Assembly (NCBI GenBank): GCA_964634465.1
Contig: CAZWLY010000002.1
Coordinates: 248,001 to 312,000 of the forward strand
DNA length: 64,000 nucleotides
Source of the DNA: CAZWLY01 sp964634465
GTDB taxonomy: Bacteria > Desulfobacterota > Desulfarculia > G963662305
Reading direction: 5' to 3'
Part shown: positions 58,739 to 64,000 of the stretch, piece by piece
Numbering within the stretch: position 1 is the first letter of the stretch
How the letters are laid out: each line of letters begins with the position of its first letter
Program-made: the position numbers and the translations under genes
Notes under the pieces: generated by a model
What the model was told of the DNA's origin: nothing
Database searches by the model: none
Seen by the model: the letters and a program-made list of their open reading frames with translations, nothing else

Positions 58739-59690
58739 AACCGAGCTGGCCCACAAGTATTTGCGGCACGACAAGAAGTTCCCCCACGTCTGGTGCCCGG
58801 GCTGCGGCAACGGCATCGTCTTGGGGGCGCTGATACGGGCGGTGGATCAACTGGGGTTGACCAAGGACGAGACGGTCCTGGTCTCGGGCATCGGCTGCTC
58901 GGGCCGGATGAGCGTCTACCCGGACTTCAACACCCTTCACACCACCCACGGCCGGGCCCTGGCCTTCGCCACCGGCGTGAAACTGGCCAACCCGAAGCTC
59001 AAGGTGATCGTGGTCATGGGGGACGGCGACGCCCTGGCCATCGGCGGCAACCACTTCATCCACGCCGCCCGGCGAAATATCGACATCACCGCCATCATCA
59101 TCAACAACTCCATCTACGGCATGACCGGCGGCCAATACTCGCCGACCACTCCGCCGGGGGCCTTCGCCACCACCGCACCCTACACCAACTTCGAGAGCGA
59201 GTTCGACATCGCCGGCATGGCCATCGCCGCCGGGGCGTCGTTCGTCGCCCGGGGAACGGCCTACCACGCCCAGCGGCTCCACACCCTCATCGCCCAGGCC
59301 GTGGAAAAGCCGGGCTTCGGCGTGGTCGAGGTCATCACCCACTGCCACACCCAGTTCGGCCGGCGAAACAACCTCAAAAGCGCGGTGGAGATGATGGCCT
59401 GGCAGCGGGACAACGCCGTGGCCTACGCCAAGTGGCTCAAGCTTTCGCCCGAGGAGCAGGCCTGCAAGATATCGATCGGCGTTCTCTCCGACAACGAAAC
59501 GCCGACCTATCGCCAGCGGCTGGACGCCTGCCAGCTTCTAAGCCAGGCCAAAGAAGCGGCCTCGAAAAAGACGGGCGGCAAGCGGACCAGAAAGGCCGCC
59601 AAAAAGACGAAGGCCAAGCCCAAGAAGGAAGCGGCGGCGGCCCAAAAGCCCGAATCAACGCCTCCCAAGGCCGGAAAGGAAAAATCATGA
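58728..59690 (+). CDS. korB: 2-oxoglutarate:ferredoxin oxidoreductase beta subunit with basic tail
   Basis: A 320-residue TPP-binding subunit: HVWCPGCGNGIVLGALIRAV (cluster/TPP Cys), SGIGCSGRMSVYPDFNTLHT, the Mg-TPP motif VVMGDGDALAIGGNHFIHA and NNSIYGMTGGQYSPTTP. The normal fold ends near residue 270. The last roughly 45 residues are an unusual Lys/Ala/Pro-rich tail (KRTRKAAKKTKAKPKKEAAA) like a histone H1 tail. ATG 58728 overlaps korA by 11 bases, and its stop overlaps the korC ATG. Confidence 0.93.
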   Translation: MINRTELAHKYLRHDKKFPHVWCPGCGNGIVLGALIRAVDQLGLTKDETVLVSGIGCSGRMSVYPDFNTLHTTHGRALAFATGVKLANPKLKVIVVMGDGDALAIGGNHFIHAARRNIDITAIIINNSIYGMTGGQYSPTTPPGAFATTAPYTNFESEFDIAGMAIAAGASFVARGTAYHAQRLHTLIAQAVEKPGFGVVEVITHCHTQFGRRNNLKSAVEMMAWQRDNAVAYAKWLKLSPEEQACKISIGVLSDNETPTYRQRLDACQLLSQAKEAASKKTGGKRTRKAAKKTKAKPKKEAAAAQKPESTPPKAGKEKS

Positions 59691-60244
59691 GTCAGGTATA
59701 CGCCATCCGACTGAGCGGGTCCGGCGGCCAGGGCCTGATTCTGGCCGGGATCATTCTGGCCGAAGCGGCCGGTCTTCACGAGGGTCACTTCGTCGCCCAA
59801 TCCCAAAGCTACGGCCCGGAGGCCAGAGGCGGCAACTCCATGGCCGAAGTGATCATGTCCGACGCCCCCATCGCCTTCCCCAAGGCGGTCAAGCTGGACT
59901 TCCTGGTCGCCTTGAGCCAACAGGCGGCCAAGGCCAACCGGCCCGATCTGAAGGAAGGCGGGCTCTACCTCTTCGATCCCGATCTGGTCAACCAGCCGCC
60001 CGGTCCGGGCGTCGTCCAGGTGCCTTGCACCAGGCTGGCCTTCAAGGTGGCCAAGGCCCAGATCGCGGCCAACATGGTCGCCCTGGGAGCGGTGGCCGCG
60101 CTGTGCCCCTGGGTCGGGCCGGCCTCGCTCAGAAAAGCGATCAAGAACCGTCTGCCGGCCAAGATTCTGGACATGAACCTCAAGGCCTTCAAGGCCGGGC
60201 TCAAGGAGGCCGAACAATATCTGGCCGAGGCCGATGTCGCCTGA
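59687..60244 (+). CDS. korC: 2-oxoglutarate:ferredoxin oxidoreductase gamma subunit
   Basis: A 185-residue KorC: IRLSGSGGQGLILAGIILAE, then QSQSYGPEARGGNSMAEVIM and FLVALSQQAAKANRPDL, the standard gamma-subunit motifs. It completes the four-subunit enzyme. ATG 59687 overlaps the korB stop by three bases; an 11-base overlap links it to the MFS gene. Confidence 0.93.
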   Translation: MSQVYAIRLSGSGGQGLILAGIILAEAAGLHEGHFVAQSQSYGPEARGGNSMAEVIMSDAPIAFPKAVKLDFLVALSQQAAKANRPDLKEGGLYLFDPDLVNQPPGPGVVQVPCTRLAFKVAKAQIAANMVALGAVAALCPWVGPASLRKAIKNRLPAKILDMNLKAFKAGLKEAEQYLAEADVA

Positions 60245-61445
60245 CAGCGAAACACCGTCCGACCAAATCAGAATCCTGGTCACCCTCGTCGGCGCGGTCT
60301 TCGCGCCGATGTTGGGTTCAGGCATCGTCGCCCCGCTGCTCCCGGTCTACGCCGAGGACTTCGGGGCGACCGGCTTTTTCATCGGCCTCATCTTCGCCTC
60401 TTTCTCCATCTCCCGCTCGTTGCTCCTGCCCTACTTCAGCCGCCTGTCCGATCGCCGGGGACGGCGCAAGCTGCTGTTGATCGGGCTGTTGGCCCATTTC
60501 GTCTGCTCCATCGGCTACATCTTCAGCAACTCGACCCTCCACCTGACCCTGGTCCGCCTTCTCCACGGCGCGTCGGCGGCTCTGGTCTGGCCCATCGCCG
60601 CGGCCTACGTCGGCGACATCACCCCGCCGGGCAAAGAGGGGCGATACATGGGCTGGCTCAACCTCGGCGTCTTCGGCGGCCTGGCCGGAGGGCCGTTTCT
60701 GGGCGGGGTGCTCAAAGACCTGTTCGGCATGGAGGCCGCCTTTCTGGCCATGGGCGGCATCACCCTGCTCGGCTTCGGCCTGACCTCGGCCTTTCTGCCG
60801 GTCAAGGAGACCCGGCTCCGGTCCGACTCCCGGCCGTTGCGGACCCTGGCCATCCTGAAGCGCTACCCGGCCATGCGGGGCCTGTTCATCTTCCGGCTGG
60901 CCTCCGCGCTGTGCATTTCGGCCGCCTGGGCCTTTCAGCCGCTCTACCTGAAATCACGCTTCGGCATGTCGGCCTCGACCACGGGCATGCTCATCAGCCT
61001 CAACGTCGCCCTGGCCGCCGCGCTCCAGCCCTTCACCGGCCGGGTGGCCGACGCGGTCAGCCGGCGGGGGTTGATTCTGACCGCCGGCGTGATCCAGGCC
61101 GTCTCACTGATCTACCTCCCCTTGACCGACTCCATGGCCGGCCTGCTGGCGGTCAACCTGGGCATCGGCCTGGCCGGCGGCATCGGCGCCCCGGCCCTTC
61201 AGGCGGTGGTGACCGAGCTCGGCCGCGACGCCAAGATGATGGGCGCCTTGACCGGCGCGCTGTTTACCGCCCAGAGCCTGGGGATGCTCATCGGACCGCT
61301 TCTGGTCGGATCATTGTATCAGGGCGGCCAGTTCGAATTGATGTTCTGGGTGACGGGCGGGCTGGTCGGGGCCGGGCTGATCCCGATACTGGTCTATCTC
61401 AAGCCCCAACGGCCTATCTTTTACGCCGATCGACCAGCGAAATGA
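60234..61445 (+). CDS. Major facilitator superfamily transporter
   Basis: A 403-residue inner-membrane protein with 12 expected helices. The MFS loop motif between helices 2 and 3 is present (PYFSRLSDRRGRRKLLLIG), with a half-repeat at RVADAVSRRGLILTAG. Motif-C-like LNLGVFGGLAGGPFLGGVL in helix 5 suggests an antiporter or drug-efflux type. The substrate is unknown. ATG 60234 overlaps korC by 11 bases, so it is cotranscribed with the oxidoreductase and may export a related organic acid (speculative). Its end overlaps the convergent next gene by 32 bases. Confidence 0.88.
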   Translation: MSPDSETPSDQIRILVTLVGAVFAPMLGSGIVAPLLPVYAEDFGATGFFIGLIFASFSISRSLLLPYFSRLSDRRGRRKLLLIGLLAHFVCSIGYIFSNSTLHLTLVRLLHGASAALVWPIAAAYVGDITPPGKEGRYMGWLNLGVFGGLAGGPFLGGVLKDLFGMEAAFLAMGGITLLGFGLTSAFLPVKETRLRSDSRPLRTLAILKRYPAMRGLFIFRLASALCISAAWAFQPLYLKSRFGMSASTTGMLISLNVALAAALQPFTGRVADAVSRRGLILTAGVIQAVSLIYLPLTDSMAGLLAVNLGIGLAGGIGAPALQAVVTELGRDAKMMGALTGALFTAQSLGMLIGPLLVGSLYQGGQFELMFWVTGGLVGAGLIPILVYLKPQRPIFYADRPAK

Positions 61446-61755
61446 CCCGGGCGCCGGATTTGTTGCCGCCGCTCGAATCGTCTGTATCGTTCTCCGGCGG
61501 CTCGGGCTCGAGATCGGCTTCGGGTGACTCGACCCGCTCCAGACGGATGGGCGTGCCGCCCATGGTAAAGTCCCCGCCGTTGATGTAGGCCTCGCGCAGA
61601 ATCCAGACCACGGTCTTGAGCGGCAGTTGCAGGACCAGAAGCTTGACCTGCCACCAATCCGGCTTCACGTCCGGCTCGATGGCCTCGATGCGGGCAAAGA
61701 AGGCCGGGTTCTTGTTGATGTAGACCAGGACCAGGTCGCCGACAGTGTTGGGCAT
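61414..61755 (-). CDS. Small conserved-looking protein of unknown function
   Basis: A 113-residue protein. The first 75 residues look folded (VGDLVLVYINKNPAFFARIE, DVKPDWWQVKLLVLQLPLKT, WILREAYINGGDFTMGGTPI) and resemble small hypothetical proteins I associate with Deltaproteobacteria. The rest is acidic and disordered. There are no catalytic motifs and no signal peptide. It overlaps the 3' end of the MFS gene by 32 bases on the opposite strand. No clear ribosome site precedes ATG 61755. Confidence 0.55.
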   Translation of the reverse strand: MPNTVGDLVLVYINKNPAFFARIEAIEPDVKPDWWQVKLLVLQLPLKTVVWILREAYINGGDFTMGGTPIRLERVESPEADLEPEPPENDTDDSSGGNKSGARVISLVDRRKR

Positions 61756-61871
61756 GGCGACATGGTAGTCAAACCGGCCGGTTGAGTCAAAGGCTTTGTC
61801 GGCCGCGCCGAGGCCGAAACAGGGAATTCACCCTTCTGTCGGCCGCCAAACCGAAAGAACGCCGATCGAGC

Positions 61872-61935
61872 GATGAACCGCCCCGCCGCAAGCGACGGGG
61901 TATCGGCGGCAGAGGCGGAGCCGTTTTGCCCTGCC
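61872..61935. repeat. REP-like composite element, copy C
   Basis: Starts GATGAACCGCCCCGCCGC and contains GCAAGCGACGGGGTATCGGC (61888-61907), which differs by one base from copy A at 20252-20271. CCCCGCCGC and GCGACGGGG form an imperfect hairpin around AA. It lies between two minus-strand genes, close to the aminotransferase stop, where it may act as a 3' hairpin. Confidence 0.65.
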
Positions 61936-61938
61936 GAC

Positions 61939-63072
61939 CTAGATCACCTTCTCCAAGGCCTCGAAGAAGCGCTCGATATCGGCCTGGTTGTTGTAGAGGT
62001 GGGGAGCGACCCTGACCGAGTCGCCCCGGACGCTGACAAAGACCCGGCCTTCGGCCAGGCGACTCAGCAGGTCGGCCGGCAGGCCCTGGGGGAAGCGCAG
62101 GCCCAGGATGTGTGGCGCCCTGAGCGACTCGTCCAGCACCTCCAGCCCCAACGACTCGGCCCGGGCGGAGATGTCGGCCGTCATCCGGCCCAGCGTGGCC
62201 GCGATGTCGGGCGGGCCCCAATCGAGAATCTGTTCCAGGCCGGCCACGGCGGCCGGGGTCAGGAAAAAGCTCGATCGCTCGCCGAAGTCGAACCGGCGCG
62301 CGCCAGGGGCGTACTCGTCCCGATAATCGACCAAGCCGGCGAAATCCTCGGCCCCGGCCCGGTTGATCCAGTTCTCCTCCAGGGGGCGGCCGGTCTGCCA
62401 CCGGGGGGCGACGTAGAGGAAGCCGAAGCCGTAGGGGCCCAGCAGCCACTTGTAGGTCGCGGCGATCAGGAAATCGGGCTGGATCTCGGCCACGGACAGG
62501 GGCGTCACGCCCAGCGACTGGGTGACGTCGATCACCAGGGCCGCGCCGCGCCGCCGGCACTTTTCGCCGACCCGAACCAGATCGACCAGGCCGCCGTCGG
62601 TCCAGTGATAGTTGGGCAGGGCGACCACGGCGGTGTCGTCGTCGATGGCGTCGAGCACGGCCGGGGTCCACTCGCCGTCGCTTGGCCGGGCCACGGTCTC
62701 GGTTTCGGCCCCGACCCGTTGGGCCAGGCTGCGCCAAGGGTAGACGTTGGACGGGAACTGATCTTCCAAAAGGACGATCTTCTGGCCGGCCCTGACCGGC
62801 AGGTTGGCCGCGGCCGTGGAAATTCCGTAGGAGGCCGAGGGGGTGACAGCCACATCGTCCGGCTCGGCGTCGATGAGTCGGCCGAAGAGCCGTCGGGCCT
62901 CTTCGGTGGCGGTGAAGAAGTCGGCGGCGGTGATGCTCCAGGGGGCCAGCTTGCCCTTGACGGCCCGCTCGGTCGCCCGGGCGGCCGACTTGAGGAGCGG
63001 CGACATGTAGGCGCAGTTAAGATAAGCGATATCGCCTGGAATTTCAAAGAGTTCACGCTGGCAGGGAATCAT
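61939..63072 (-). CDS. Class V aminotransferase-family PLP protein
   Basis: A 377-residue PLP-dependent enzyme: AYLNCAYMSPLLKSAARATE, VAVTPSASYGISTAAANLP (phosphate site), LVIDVTQSLGVTPLSVAEI (Asp and Gln at the cofactor) and FLIAATYKWLLGPYGFGFLY with the Schiff-base Lys. The class includes kynureninases, isopenicillin-N epimerase-like proteins and cysteine desulfurases; no desulfurase Cys loop is evident, so an aminotransferase, lyase or epimerase role on a small amino acid is likelier. ATG 63070-63072 follows GGGGAGG. There is no informative neighbour apart from the chelatase-like gene upstream. Confidence 0.82.
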   Translation of the reverse strand: MIPCQRELFEIPGDIAYLNCAYMSPLLKSAARATERAVKGKLAPWSITAADFFTATEEARRLFGRLIDAEPDDVAVTPSASYGISTAAANLPVRAGQKIVLLEDQFPSNVYPWRSLAQRVGAETETVARPSDGEWTPAVLDAIDDDTAVVALPNYHWTDGGLVDLVRVGEKCRRRGAALVIDVTQSLGVTPLSVAEIQPDFLIAATYKWLLGPYGFGFLYVAPRWQTGRPLEENWINRAGAEDFAGLVDYRDEYAPGARRFDFGERSSFFLTPAAVAGLEQILDWGPPDIAATLGRMTADISARAESLGLEVLDESLRAPHILGLRFPQGLPADLLSRLAEGRVFVSVRGDSVRVAPHLYNNQADIERFFEALEKVI

Positions 63073-63149
63073 TCATCCTCCCCGTAACCATCAGAAAAGC
63101 CGCCCTTAGTCCGCGAGCTGTTTACCCAAAGGCTTCAACTTCCGCCCCG

Positions 63150-64000
63150 CTATTCTCGCCCCATCAGCTCGTCGATGTCGAAGACCATCTCTTCGAAGGG
63201 CTTGCGCTTGATCCGGTGAGGCAAGGTCAGCCGGGCGGCGGTCAAGAGGTCGTCGGTCGTTATCTCCTGCCGGCCCTCGAAGGCGGCCAGGGCCCGGGCG
63301 GTCTTGACCATGGTCAGGTCGGCCCGGTGGCCGTCGGTGCCCACGCTGAGGGTTATCCTGACCGCCTCGTCCAGGACGGCGTCGTCGATCTCGACCCGGT
63401 TCAAGAGCCGCCCGGCCCGAACCATCCTCTCGGTCAGCTCCCGGCCCTGATCGAGCCACTTCCGGGCGAAGGACGCCGGGTCGGCCTCGAATTCGAGCCG
63501 CCGCTTGACCACCTCGGCCCGCTGGGCCGGGTCGTCGATGCCTTCCACCAACACGCACAGCCCGAAGCGGTCCAAGAGTTGGGGGCGAAGCTCGCCCTCC
63601 TCCGGGTTCATGGTCCCGACCAGCGTGAAGCGGGCCGGATGGGTGTAGGAGATGGACTCCCGCTCGACGGAGTTGACGCCCATGGCCGCCGAATCGAGAA
63701 GGATATCGACCAGATGGTCATCCAGGAGGTTGACCTCGTCCACGTAGAGAATGTTGCGGTTGGCCGCAGCCAGAAGCCCCGGCGAGAAGCTCTTCCGGCC
63801 GGTTTTGATCGCCGCCTCCAGGTCCAAGGCCCCCAACACCCGGTCTTCGGTCGCCCCGACCGGCAGCTCGACCACCTTGACCCTGGCCTTGGCCGATGGA
63901 ACTTTTTCGCCGGCCCGCCACTTGGCCCGGCAGTCGGGGCACAGGTCGGCCTTGGGGTCGGGCGGGCAATTGAACGGGCAGCCGGCGGCGACCTCGTACT
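63150..64000 (-). CDS. Mg-chelatase ChlI/BchI-type AAA+ ATPase, partial
   Basis: The gene runs off the window; the frame is open to 63998. The 282 visible residues start YEVAAGCPFNCPPDPKADLC with a CPDC pair, then VELPVGATEDRVLGALDLEA, Walker B ILYVDEVNLLDDHLVDILL, sensor 1 LVGTMNPEEGELRPQLLDRF and sensor 2 SVGTDGHRADLTMVKTARAL, ending FDIDELMGRE. This is the ChlI pattern; Walker A would be beyond base 64000. In non-phototrophs such proteins serve cobalt or nickel insertion or act as MoxR-like chaperones, so a chlorophyll role is not implied. The Cys-rich loop before VELPVGATED is typical of one ChlI subgroup. Confidence 0.88.
   Translation of the reverse strand, partial: YEVAAGCPFNCPPDPKADLCPDCRAKWRAGEKVPSAKARVKVVELPVGATEDRVLGALDLEAAIKTGRKSFSPGLLAAANRNILYVDEVNLLDDHLVDILLDSAAMGVNSVERESISYTHPARFTLVGTMNPEEGELRPQLLDRFGLCVLVEGIDDPAQRAEVVKRRLEFEADPASFARKWLDQGRELTERMVRAGRLLNRVEIDDAVLDEAVRITLSVGTDGHRADLTMVKTARALAAFEGRQEITTDDLLTAARLTLPHRIKRKPFEEMVFDIDELMGRE

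Overview
The window is GC-rich, densely packed bacterial DNA. Gene content and order point to a motile anaerobe of the Desulfobacterota (former Deltaproteobacteria). The run yceD-rpmF-plsX ... fabG-acpP-fabF-rpiB-glyA-(dCMP deaminase)-nrdR-ribD-ribE-ribBA-ribH-nusB is a familiar order in that group. A four-subunit 2-oxoacid:ferredoxin oxidoreductase, a ferredoxin-domain EtfA, and RpoN-type promoters in a flagellar locus fit as well. The phylum is an inference from synteny; nothing finer can be supported. No rRNA, tRNA, CRISPR array or intact insertion sequence was seen.

Layout. (1) 1-20 kb is a flagellum and surface-modification region. It holds the end of a nonulosonic-acid synthase, two intact sulfotransferases plus a broken one, a large Maf (DUF115) flagellin-modification protein, flagellin, a glycosyltransferase with TPRs, two unrecognised small proteins behind an RpoN-type promoter, fliS, fliD, flaG, a REC-GAF-HD-GYP phosphodiesterase, a PilZ-like protein, and motA-motB behind a second RpoN-type promoter. 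motB is frameshifted near its end. (2) 20-22 kb has a DHH-family protein and a long gene-free stretch rich in inverted repeats. (3) 22-30 kb (all minus strand) is a reductive pyrimidine catabolism cluster: CaiB-type CoA-transferase, beta-ureidopropionase, class III aminotransferase, PreA, dihydropyrimidinase and NCS2 permease. (4) 30-46 kb is a 19-gene minus-strand run of housekeeping genes (yceD to trkA). An acyl-CoA dehydrogenase-EtfB-EtfA module sits where fabH and fabD usually are. (5) 46-55 kb is a tightly overlapping addB-addA-recD2 recombination operon. (6) 55-61 kb has an enoyl-CoA hydratase-family protein, an EEP-family hydrolase, and korDABC followed by an MFS transporter, with a palindromic operator-like site in front of korD. 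(7) 61-64 kb has a small conserved protein, a class V aminotransferase and the 3' part of a ChlI/BchI AAA+ ATPase.

How the parts work together: flagellin translation looks controlled by CsrA-type sites in its leader. Filament export and capping (FliS, FliD, FlaG), glycosylation (NeuB-like, Maf, glycosyltransferase) and possibly sulfation are co-located with c-di-GMP turnover and sensing genes and the stator. The pyrimidine cluster would take up uracil or thymine and convert it to beta-alanine and then a semialdehyde. The Acd-EtfBA and Kor modules are ferredoxin-linked redox enzymes typical of anaerobes.

The most notable observations are: the Acd-Etf module embedded in the fatty-acid operon, a 19-nt tandem duplication that fuses yceD in frame to rpmF, the CsrA-like two-site leader of flagellin, the addB-addA-recD2 operon, and several slippage-type lesions (motB, rpmF, a sulfotransferase remnant) that are either real or assembly errors.
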